From Fibrobacter sp. (GTDB lineage: Bacteria; Fibrobacterota; Fibrobacteria; Fibrobacterales; Fibrobacteraceae), in assembly GCA_017550445.1 (NCBI GenBank), contig JAFZOV010000076.1, forward strand, positions 1-17,251: 17,251 nt of DNA, in the 5' to 3' direction. The position numbers and the translations under genes are program-made. Below are positions 7,506 to 13,486 of this stretch, one piece after another (position 1 is the stretch's first letter; each line of letters begins with the position of its first letter). Below the pieces are notes generated by a model. The model worked only from the letters and a program-made list of their open reading frames with translations, ran no database searches and had not been told where the DNA came from.

Positions 7506-7829
7506 ATGGCACTCATAGCACAATTCGACAAGTTTGCTGTCGTATCCAAGCGACACACGTCCTTCGTCCCCTCGGACAGCAAGGACGGAAAACCCCAGGT
7601 ATACGATTACGTCACCGGGCTGGACTGCGTGTCCGGCGCATGCTTCAGCGACGTGACTATCGCGGACGATTCTCCCGTCCGCTTCGAAAACGTGGAAGAA
7701 AACGTGGTTTACGACTGCGTTTTCAATTTCTCCGTAATCAAGGGCGAAAAGAACGCCCAGCGACTTTCCAGCGTGAAACTTGTCCAGCGCATCGGATTGG
7801 TCGAAATCAAGATGGACAAGAAGGGCTAG
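7506..7829 (+). CDS. Hypothetical inovirus protein in gene V position (possible ssDNA-binding protein)
   Basis: This 107-aa soluble protein has no signal or membrane segment. It is the first gene after the attachment site, with AAAGGAAA about 6 nt before its ATG. Its size and predicted strand-rich makeup (VYDCVFNFSVI, SVKLVQRIGLVEIKMDKKG) and its location just before the small coat genes fit gene V ssDNA-binding proteins of filamentous phages (87 aa in Ff). I see no diagnostic motif, so the role is inferred from size and synteny only. The replication initiator and this protein are the only soluble plus-strand candidates for DNA binding apart from the zinc ribbon at 8814. Confidence 0.65.
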   Translation: MALIAQFDKFAVVSKRHTSFVPSDSKDGKPQVYDYVTGLDCVSGACFSDVTIADDSPVRFENVEENVVYDCVFNFSVIKGEKNAQRLSSVKLVQRIGLVEIKMDKKG

Positions 7830-7836
7830 GCCATGA

Positions 7837-7962
7837 ATGTGGCTGTGGGTCCTGCTCGGTTGCTTCGCCGTGATAACGGCCCTATATGTCGCGATTAGAG
7901 TTCTTCAGTTCCTTACCGAGAAGGAAGACCTGGAAGAAGACGAACCCCTTGATGATGATTAG
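7837..7962 (+). CDS. 41-aa single-pass membrane protein with acidic tail
   Basis: This short frame starts at an ATG 7 nt after the previous stop: MWLWVLLGCFAVITALYVAI forms one transmembrane helix, then RVLQFL, then an acidic C-terminal tail (EKEDLEEDEPLDDD). The previous gene's end, AAGAAGGGC, may provide its ribosome site. Size and topology recall the tiny virion or assembly proteins encoded beside the major coat gene in filamentous phages, although acidic tails are not typical of pVII or pIX. The function is unknown. Confidence 0.65.
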   Translation: MWLWVLLGCFAVITALYVAIRVLQFLTEKEDLEEDEPLDDD

Positions 7963-8009
7963 TTAACACTTGGATACTTCACAGAAGGAAGATTGCAGGC
8001 AGTATTCTT

Positions 8010-8141
8010 ATGGATAGTCTCTCGATAGAAATATTCGAACTCGGCTATTCGAGCGGTATCGGCATGGGTTGCAAGGTTCTTGTGGCCGTCGTAATCTGTT
8101 CGCTTGTAATCATGTTCGGAAGAATTGCAGAGAGGGCATGA
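8010..8141 (+). CDS. 43-aa single-pass membrane protein upstream of the major coat gene
   Basis: It starts at ATG 8010 (MDSLSIEIFELGYSSGIG) and has one hydrophobic segment (KVLVAVVICSLVIMF) followed by GRIAERA. Its TGA stop ends 1 nt before the ATG of the major coat protein, so the two are probably translationally coupled. The ribosome site is weak (AGG about 11 nt upstream). A pVII/pIX-like minor coat role is possible from size and position; no sequence motif proves it. Confidence 0.6.
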   Translation: MDSLSIEIFELGYSSGIGMGCKVLVAVVICSLVIMFGRIAERA

Positions 8142-8142
8142 T

Positions 8143-8376
8143 ATGCTTGAAAAACTGAAATCTCTCAAGAACAAAATCTTCGGCGCTGCTGTCCTCGGTA
8201 GTGCGGCCATTTGTACCGCCGCTCCGTTGGACCAGCTGGACAGCCTTTCCAACACCCTTCAGACGGTGAACACGAAGGCTGAAACCATCAGCGGTTATAT
8301 CATCGCGGCTGTCACTGTTGCGGTCGTCATGGTGATTGTAATCGGCTGGCTGAAGAAGGGCAAGAAGGCCGCCTAG
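8143..8376 (+). CDS. Major coat protein precursor, pVIII-like
   Basis: This 77-aa precursor would form the helical sheath of the virion. The ATG at 8143 has AGAGAGGG about 6 nt upstream; an upstream TTG at 8125 in frame is less likely. A lysine-rich n-region (KLKSLKNK) and hydrophobic core lead to cleavage near ICTA/APLDQ (after residue 26; a Pro at 28 disfavours cutting one residue later). The mature ~51 aa shows the pVIII plan: an amphipathic N-terminal helix with acidic residues (D30, D33, E47), a central transmembrane helix (~52-70, YIIAAVTVAVVMVIVIGWL) and a basic C terminus (KKGKKAA) to contact packaged DNA. Ff pVIII is 50 aa mature. A hairpin follows the gene, as in Ff phages. Confidence 0.9.
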   Translation: MLEKLKSLKNKIFGAAVLGSAAICTAAPLDQLDSLSNTLQTVNTKAETISGYIIAAVTVAVVMVIVIGWLKKGKKAA

Positions 8377-8663
8377 CGGCTAAAGGTTTCGCGGTGCCTT
8401 GCATCACCGCGACGTGTACCGTTAGACGAGATACTCGCGGCGAAGTCCCAGGGCTCGATAGGAATGTGTATTCCACCCTGGACGAAATTAGCTCATTACG
8501 TGCCGTGTAAATTGGCGTGGACGGCTATCGTCAATGTGAATCGTTGACTATCCCGCCGTGAATCTGCGGTGCATTTCCTTGATGTGGTTCGATTCTTGGA
8601 ATAAGACGAGAGAGCCCGGAGCCCTGGCCGTACCGGGGCGAAGTTTAACGAGAGAAAAACAAG
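8377..8663 (+). other. Apparently non-coding gap after the major coat gene
   Basis: No convincing gene is seen. Beyond the hairpin at 8389-8412, CCAGGG and CCCTGG at ~8448-8481 can pair over a ~22-nt loop, and GTCAA/TTGAC at ~8530 form a weak stem. Short frames here lack a ribosome site. It may hold the promoter for the adsorption/assembly genes, or structured RNA; neither can be shown from the sequence alone. Confidence 0.4.
8389..8412 (+). terminator. Hairpin after the major coat gene
   Basis: TCGCGGTG and CACCGCGA form a perfect 8-bp stem around an 8-nt loop, 12 nt after the coat gene stop. Filamentous phages often have a terminator or mRNA-stabilising hairpin here, giving high coat mRNA levels. 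No U-tract follows, so RNA stabilisation or partial termination is more likely than full termination. Confidence 0.55.
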
Positions 8664-8756
8664 ATGGCGGGACTGACTTTTGCATTGGGATACTTCGAGG
8701 GATTCGCGCCCTTGGCGATACTCGCGATAGCGTTTATCGGCGTGACTCGTCTCTAG
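8664..8756 (+). CDS. 30-aa hydrophobic peptide, pVII/pIX-like
   Basis: The frame encodes MAGLTFALGYFEGFAPLAIL followed by AIAFIGVTRL, almost wholly one membrane helix. Ff pVII and pIX, which cap the virion tip where assembly starts, are 33 and 32 aa and are also single hydrophobic helices, so this is the best size match in the element. The ribosome site is weak (AGAGA about 9 nt before the ATG). Its TAG stop is the first triplet of the strong hairpin at 8754-8802. A longer frame overlaps it but reads as low-quality sequence. Confidence 0.55.
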   Translation: MAGLTFALGYFEGFAPLAILAIAFIGVTRL

Positions 8757-8802
8757 GCTCCCCCGCTGCATTTCCCGCAATGCTTTCCTACGGGGGAGCC
8801 TA
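8754..8802 (+). promoter_or_regulatory. Perfect 12-bp stem-loop between small genes
   Basis: TAGGCTCCCCCG (8754-8765) and CGGGGGAGCCTA (8791-8802) pair perfectly over a 25-nt loop, within which GCAT/ATGC can also pair. There is no U-tract. The structure starts at a stop codon and ends 2 nt before the GAGG ribosome site region of the next gene, so it could control translation of the zinc-ribbon gene or act as a processing or DNA structure. Confidence 0.6.
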
Positions 8803-8813
8803 ATGAGGTATCT

Positions 8814-8987
8814 ATGGCAAAAGTTTATTATATCTGCAACCGTTGTCACGCTCCATTGACGCGCGAGAATGGTTCTTTTTTTAACGGCGAACGTCTCTGT
8901 GACCGTTGCCGTGCCATTGCACAAATCGAGGTCGAAAATGGAAGGTTTGATTTCACGGGGGCGGGAATGCCTATCCCGCGCGGGTGA
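8814..8987 (+). CDS. 57-aa zinc-ribbon protein
   Basis: The ATG at 8814 has GAGGT 4 nt upstream. Two CxxC pairs (Cys8/Cys11 in ICNRC, Cys29/Cys32 in LCDRC) separated by 17 residues form a probable structural zinc site. No transmembrane segment is present, so the protein is likely cytoplasmic. The layout matches the protein encoded on the other strand at 15892-16068 (CDVC, 18 residues, CKKC; both begin M-x-K-(V/I)-Y). The role is unknown; transcriptional or replication regulation is a guess. The gene overlaps the next one by 50 nt. Confidence 0.7.
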   Translation: MAKVYYICNRCHAPLTRENGSFFNGERLCDRCRAIAQIEVENGRFDFTGAGMPIPRG

Positions 8988-9096
8988 AATCTCGCTCCTG
9001 GTGCTTCTCGGAATTTTTTACGTGGTTGACAGTCTATGGGACATTGTAGCGAAAAGATTACGGCTGAACAACAAGGAATCCTTCTCGCGGCATTGA
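8938..9096 (+). CDS. 52-aa single-pass membrane protein
   Basis: The ATG at 8938 lies inside the zinc-ribbon gene and has GAGGT about 5 nt upstream. The protein begins MEGLISRGRECLSRAGEI, has a membrane segment (SLLVLLGIFYVVDSLW), and ends in a basic tail (AKRLRLNNKESFSRH). An earlier in-frame ATG at 8869 would add 23 residues but lacks a better ribosome site. A minor coat or assembly role is plausible from context only. The stop overlaps the hairpin at 9096. Confidence 0.55.
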   Translation: MEGLISRGRECLSRAGEISLLVLLGIFYVVDSLWDIVAKRLRLNNKESFSRH

Positions 9097-9115
9097 AGGT
9101 CGGTTTCGACCTTTT
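9096..9115 (+). terminator. Hairpin with short U-run before the adsorption gene
   Basis: AAGGTCG-GTTT-CGACCTT is a perfect 7-bp stem directly after a stop codon and is followed by TT (CCTTTT overall). It resembles a weak intrinsic terminator between the coat block and the large adsorption gene, a place where Ff phages also reduce transcription. It also argues against starting the next gene at the ATG at 9117. Confidence 0.5.
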
Positions 9116-9194
9116 GATGATTAGGAGGGAATGGGAATATCGGAACCATCTCGCGTTCTTTTGCAAGCAAGAAAAGAAGAAGGGCAAGGCGTTC

Positions 9195-11801
9195 ATGGTG
9201 ATCGCCTTGCTCGTTTTTTTTGTGTCCGGTGCCTGGGGTGCGTGTGGTTCGGGTGTTGGCTTACAAGGTGTGTGTAAAAGTAAGTATAAGGGGGAAATGC
9301 AAAAGGTTACATGTGGGGATGGTAGTGCGGAAGCTGATTGTTCAAATTTAGGCGCGAATTATGCGCCATCGGGATATTATAGGGTTTATTCGCAAGGGTC
9401 GTACATTCTTTGTCCTGGTGATGATTATTTATATACTGGTTATAGTTCTCAGATACAAGTATGTGGCATGTGTATTAGGTGTGATACACAGAATGATGTA
9501 GATTCGTTAAATTGTGTCAATGAAGGCAACGTATGGGATTCGTCCAAGGATCCGAAGTGCCAGCCGCCTTGTGACGCGCAGTGTCAGTGTGAGGAGTCCG
9601 GCGGAGCCTGGCACCCGGATGGATACTGTGTACCGACTTGCGAGACTCGCAAGTGTTGCGATTCCTTGAACGTGGTCCTACCCGTCACATACGACACGAC
9701 CTGGAATGGCTGCGTGAACGGTCCTAACGGCGGCTGCGAGACCAGGCATTCTTACACCCTGGACGGCCAGGTCGCCCGTACCTGGTACGAATGTACCGGG
9801 CTTTCTTCCTATACGATTTGTCAGAATCAGTACATTATGGATGGCGCGGGGACTTGTTCCCCCGCTCCTAATAATAATGCCTGCGTCGACGTGACCGCCG
9901 TCGAGGACCGCTGTTCCAATACGCAGTGCCAGGAAGTATGGGACAAGGACTTCAAGGATTTCAATCTGAATAAGCAGACGATGTGCTGGGAGGGACAGTA
10001 TCGTCTTGTCATACACATGGAATGCGATAACGGGATTCGTACCATGCCTTCCTATGGCGAATGGCATGATTGGACCGTGTGCGACTCCTGGCTTGATTCC
10101 AGCGGAATCACCATCAGCGAGTACGTGGAATCGAACAGCGCGGGCGGACAGTCTGTCGACGCCCAGGGAAACCTGGTTGACAACTCCCCCGGCGGTGGCC
10201 AGGGCGGAAGTTATACGGAAGTGACGAAGCCCGTCACGCAGTACGACAGTACGACCGGGACTACGACTATCGTCAAGAACAGCCAGGGAAACGACAGCAT
10301 GCAGACCGTGACCGTCTTCGAGACGGCGCGGTGTATCGGCGTTACTAACGGTATAGCTACCATGAGCAATGGCAGCTATACCTGGACGTGTTCGGCCATG
10401 TCTTGTGCCCAGGCTAACTTGAAATACCGCATGGGGACCGGGTGTTCTGTCGGTGACAAGAGCGGAGTCCAGAACGACGATATGGTCACGAACCAGCCCC
10501 AGGTGGCCTGGAGTGACAGCGTCACTCACCAGGACGGCGAAGCCGACTTCACGGACGCCATGAACAACATGTCGAAGACTGCGACGTGGTTCTATAACTT
10601 CTTCGCCTTCCCCTCTACTTACAAGAGTTTTGCGGACGCCGTTAACGCTATCGTGTCCAGCGTGAACAGCGGTGCTGAACGTTCCCTTGCGAAGTCTGAC
10701 AGTATATATGAACGGAGCAAGGAAGAGTTATGGAAGCGCGTGTTCGGGAACGACCTTTCGGGCGTGACTGATCTCGCGTCTTCCGTAACTTCCGCTTCCA
10801 GCGCGAATTCCCAGGCCATATCGTCTGCCACGTCTACCCTATCGACGAACATTAGCGCGGCTTCTCAACGCATAGTGTCCGCCACGTCTAACGTGACGCT
10901 TGCCGTAGGCGATGCGTCCGTCAATATCTCGAACAAGATAACGAGCGCTTCCAGCGCGAATTCCCAGGCTATCGGCAATGCCGCGAGTGCCGTTACTGAC
11001 AAGATAACGAGCGTTTCTTCGCGTCACCTGGATACCCTTCACGGTATCCATCAGACACTCGACGTGATGGGCGGCGCGATAGCCGGGGCCCTCGATACGG
11101 GCGGCATATTCAAGCAGACGCGCGACACCTTGCACGCGTTCCATTCTTCGTTCAGTGACTACGTTAACCTGGTTACTGAACATCAGACGCTCATGCAGAC
11201 TATTACGCAGTCCGTGCGTGATACGTCGCATAATACTAATGTTATCTTGTCCGAAATTTCAGACAAGCTGGACAACATTTCCCCCGCTTCGTCTTCTTCG
11301 GAACAGTACGTCGAAGTCGATACTTCTTACCTGGATACCGGGGACTACGAGCTCGACGTTGACCTGGTTTACCAGGATAGCGTATTGAGCGACGAAATCC
11401 AGGTCATGTCCGATTCCATCAAGGGCATGGCCGGGGCCCTAAAGAGGGGAATGGATTCCGTCTTCGCCCACGTCGACAGCGTGCGCGCTGACACGAACAA
11501 TAATTTACTTGCAATGGATAGCATTTACAAGTGGCACAAGGACACCACGAAGATAAAGCAGAAGTTCTCGCAGTTCTTCCTGCCTTCGCAAATGTCCAAC
11601 AATTGTTTCGTTTGTACGTACAACGAGAGATGGTGGAAGTTCGACGTTGATCTTAGTTTCAACTTGGGCAACGTCTACGGCTTGAACTTGTGCGAACTTC
11701 TGCGGAACATCGTCAAGGTCATTGTGACCGTCTGTATCATCTTTAGCACCATCGGCGCGTTCATTAGGGCGTTCGGCGGTGGCGGAGGAGGTTCACCGTA
11801 A
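9195..11801 (+). CDS. Large cysteine-rich adsorption protein, pIII-like minor coat protein
   Basis: This 868-aa protein is expected at the virion tip, where it binds the host receptor and finishes assembly. The ATG at 9195 begins a signal peptide (MVIALLVFFVSGAWGA) and has AAGG 5 nt upstream; earlier in-frame ATGs at 9036 and 9117 cross a hairpin and would put up to 53 residues before it. Domains in order: a Cys-rich N-terminal region with about 28 Cys in ~300 residues; a Gly-rich linker (SPGGGQGG, ~residue 336); a Ser/Ala-rich coiled-coil-like zone (~530-650) with an internal duplication; and a C-terminal membrane anchor (~838-856, IVKVIVTVCIIFSTIGAF) ending in a GGGGGGSP tail. This is pIII topology at about twice the usual size. 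Residues ~16-116 differ in codon use from the rest (Asp always GAT, Tyr and Cys nearly always TAT/TGT). The stop overlaps the next start (TAATG). Confidence 0.85.
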   Translation: MVIALLVFFVSGAWGACGSGVGLQGVCKSKYKGEMQKVTCGDGSAEADCSNLGANYAPSGYYRVYSQGSYILCPGDDYLYTGYSSQIQVCGMCIRCDTQNDVDSLNCVNEGNVWDSSKDPKCQPPCDAQCQCEESGGAWHPDGYCVPTCETRKCCDSLNVVLPVTYDTTWNGCVNGPNGGCETRHSYTLDGQVARTWYECTGLSSYTICQNQYIMDGAGTCSPAPNNNACVDVTAVEDRCSNTQCQEVWDKDFKDFNLNKQTMCWEGQYRLVIHMECDNGIRTMPSYGEWHDWTVCDSWLDSSGITISEYVESNSAGGQSVDAQGNLVDNSPGGGQGGSYTEVTKPVTQYDSTTGTTTIVKNSQGNDSMQTVTVFETARCIGVTNGIATMSNGSYTWTCSAMSCAQANLKYRMGTGCSVGDKSGVQNDDMVTNQPQVAWSDSVTHQDGEADFTDAMNNMSKTATWFYNFFAFPSTYKSFADAVNAIVSSVNSGAERSLAKSDSIYERSKEELWKRVFGNDLSGVTDLASSVTSASSANSQAISSATSTLSTNISAASQRIVSATSNVTLAVGDASVNISNKITSASSANSQAIGNAASAVTDKITSVSSRHLDTLHGIHQTLDVMGGAIAGALDTGGIFKQTRDTLHAFHSSFSDYVNLVTEHQTLMQTITQSVRDTSHNTNVILSEISDKLDNISPASSSSEQYVEVDTSYLDTGDYELDVDLVYQDSVLSDEIQVMSDSIKGMAGALKRGMDSVFAHVDSVRADTNNNLLAMDSIYKWHKDTTKIKQKFSQFFLPSQMSNNCFVCTYNERWWKFDVDLSFNLGNVYGLNLCELLRNIVKVIVTVCIIFSTIGAFIRAFGGGGGGSP
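10793..10969 (+). repeat. Exact 24-bp direct repeat inside the adsorption gene
   Basis: The same 24 bases occur at 10793-10816 and 10946-10969, containing TTCCAGCGCGAATTCCCAGG and coding for ASSANSQA (within TSASSANSQAI). A shorter echo, AAGATAACGAGCG, occurs twice nearby. The duplication suggests the coiled-coil stalk grew by segment duplication. Confidence 0.8.
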
Positions 11802-12445
11802 TGCCGTTACCGTTTGCCGCTGCGGGTATTGTCGCCGGGATTGGTGCTATCTTGCGCCAGGTTTTCGGCGGGGTCGTAATCGCCGGGATTTTTTCCTGGA
11901 TAAAGAAGGCGTTCACTTGGCTGTTCGTACGCAAGGCCACGGGGAACGCTGCCGGGGCTGCGGGAAAGCGCGGCTTTTTCGGCAAGATATACTCGTTCTT
12001 CGAGAAGATTCTCGATGGCGCGGTTATCATTACCGTAATGGGCGAAGCCATCAAGCGCATAGTCGGTTGGGTCGGCGTCGGCGGTGCCGTCGTGAGCGGC
12101 GGAGCGAACGTGAACCAGGTGTGGCATCTCCTGGAAAATATAGGCGACCCGCAGGCCGCCGTGATTGATTGGCTTGGCGACGCGCTGTCGCAGCTCCCGA
12201 GCATTAACCAAATCATCGCGAATCTTGACGCGCAGATTTCGTCCATGACCGTATGGCAGTACGTCTCCCCCGTCCCGACGATTACAAACATGCTTCAGAT
12301 AACGGGTATCGGCTGGGCCTTTAACCAGCTGTTGATGGCGGCTATACAGAACATGATATTCATTTTCAGCGTCTTTATTGTTCGCTGGGCCTTCGCGGGT
12401 AACTTCACGTTCACGAAGTCCGTCAATAGGAAGGCGAAGACGTAG
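11801..12445 (+). CDS. pVI-like minor coat / membrane assembly protein
   Basis: This 214-aa membrane protein sits exactly between pIII-like and pI/Zot genes, the pVI position. The start overlaps the upstream stop (TAATG), with AGGAGG at 11786-11791 ideal for coupled translation. Hydrophobic segments are at ~5-32 (AAAGIVAGIGAIL, VVIAGIFSWI), ~70-100 (AVIITVMGEAIKRIVGWVGV) and ~177-198 (AAIQNMIFIFSVFIVRWAF), with a basic C-terminal tail (KSVNRKAKT). pVI works with pIII at the end of the virion to release it from the membrane. At 214 aa it is longer than Ff pVI (112 aa). The assignment rests on synteny and membrane topology. Confidence 0.75.
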   Translation: MPLPFAAAGIVAGIGAILRQVFGGVVIAGIFSWIKKAFTWLFVRKATGNAAGAAGKRGFFGKIYSFFEKILDGAVIITVMGEAIKRIVGWVGVGGAVVSGGANVNQVWHLLENIGDPQAAVIDWLGDALSQLPSINQIIANLDAQISSMTVWQYVSPVPTITNMLQITGIGWAFNQLLMAAIQNMIFIFSVFIVRWAFAGNFTFTKSVNRKAKT

Positions 12446-12454
12446 CGGGTATGT

Positions 12455-13486
12455 ATGGCGGGAGTACTTACGATACATTACGGATTGCCCGGGACCGGGA
12501 AGACCTTGTTCGCAATGAATGACGTCATCATACCCGCTGTCCGGGAGCATAGGCCGTTTTTCACGAACATCACGGGAATATCTTTGTCGGGATTGTTCGC
12601 GGTGACCGACGTCCATCAGTCGGATATACGCTATTATCCCGTCAAGGACATTGGCGACGTGATACGGTATTTTGACGACGATAAGGTCTGCGCTAACGGC
12701 GTTTTCGTCCTGGACGAAATGAAAGACTTTATCAATGACGATAGGGCCGTATCGTGGCTGGAATCGCGAATAAACGTCATGCGCAAGCAGTGCGTCGATT
12801 TCGTTTTGATTGCGCAGCTCCCGGAGAAGGAATACATTCACCCGCATATCATCAAGTTGGCCGATTCGTGCAACGTGGCCGTATCCAGGAAGAAGTACAA
12901 CGACACGAAGCACGTCGATTGGTATTACGTTGATGGTGGTATGCCGCGCATCGTCAACAAGATACCGAAGAATAGCGCGGGCAAGAAGGTTAGGAAGAAG
13001 CCCACGGAAGTCTTTACTTGTTACAAGACTTCCGAGAATGCTTTTTATACGGGCCAGGAAGACGAGACGTATCGAGGATTGAAATGGTGGCAGACCAGGA
13101 CGGCCAAGCTTCGCTTTGCCGTTCTCGCTCTTTTCGTCGTGATCCTATTGATTTTCGTCATGATGGCTTTCAAGTTCAAGGAATTTGTCAACGTAGGCAA
13201 GGAATCAAAACAAACTAGTACTTTAGAGACGGAGGTACAAAATGGAAAGAAGGAAGAACGTGTCCAGGCACCCGCAGGAGTGCCGGCACAAGGTAAACAG
13301 ATTGAAGACATCTTTGGCCCGTCGGCTTCTTGCTACAAGTGGAAAATCTGCCGTGGCACGTTGTGCCGCACGGACGCGGGTGTCTACACGCTTCCGGCTG
13401 CTGATTCTCCTAGCGTGCGTCTTTGTGTTGGTCGCCGCTGTGTCGAGCCGTGCGCGGACGATAACGTCCTTTCAGGCGGACGGTGA
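12455..13486 (+). CDS. Filamentous phage assembly ATPase pI / Zot family
   Basis: This 343-aa inner-membrane ATPase drives extrusion of ssDNA through the coat-protein assembly site. The cytoplasmic domain carries Walker A GLPGTGKT (10-17) and Walker B GVFVLDE (82-88), as in Zot. One transmembrane helix lies at ~221-239 (AVLALFVVILLIFVMMAF). The ~100-residue periplasmic tail has six Cys (CYKWKIC, LC, LC, RRC, PC) and may contact the secretin. It starts 9 nt after the pVI-like stop with no strong ribosome site. The last 81 codons are overlapped in another frame by the secretin gene, whose start site (GGAGGT) lies inside this gene. Confidence 0.95.
   Translation: MAGVLTIHYGLPGTGKTLFAMNDVIIPAVREHRPFFTNITGISLSGLFAVTDVHQSDIRYYPVKDIGDVIRYFDDDKVCANGVFVLDEMKDFINDDRAVSWLESRINVMRKQCVDFVLIAQLPEKEYIHPHIIKLADSCNVAVSRKKYNDTKHVDWYYVDGGMPRIVNKIPKNSAGKKVRKKPTEVFTCYKTSENAFYTGQEDETYRGLKWWQTRTAKLRFAVLALFVVILLIFVMMAFKFKEFVNVGKESKQTSTLETEVQNGKKEERVQAPAGVPAQGKQIEDIFGPSASCYKWKICRGTLCRTDAGVYTLPAADSPSVRLCVGRRCVEPCADDNVLSGGR

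Noticed and set aside
8558..8803. 81-aa frame overlapping the 30-aa hydrophobic peptide
   Set aside because: It starts at GTG without a ribosome site, reads as mixed-composition sequence, and runs through the 12-bp hairpin.
9036..9194. Upstream start for the pIII-like gene (ATG 9036 or 9117)
   Set aside because: Both would put a long cytoplasmic stretch before the signal peptide; 9036 lies inside the 52-aa gene and 9117 directly follows a terminator-like hairpin.
9131..9280. Short frame starting at ATG 9131 behind AGGAGGG
   Set aside because: The ribosome site is only about 2 nt from the ATG, and the 48-aa product overlaps the pIII signal peptide in another frame with no recognisable character.
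9678..10529. Long frame antisense to the pIII-like gene
   Set aside because: It is a codon-bias shadow of the plus-strand gene with no ribosome site or domain.
11807..12913. Long frame antisense to the pVI-like and pI genes
   Set aside because: It crosses two well-supported plus-strand genes, one with clear Walker motifs; no independent support.
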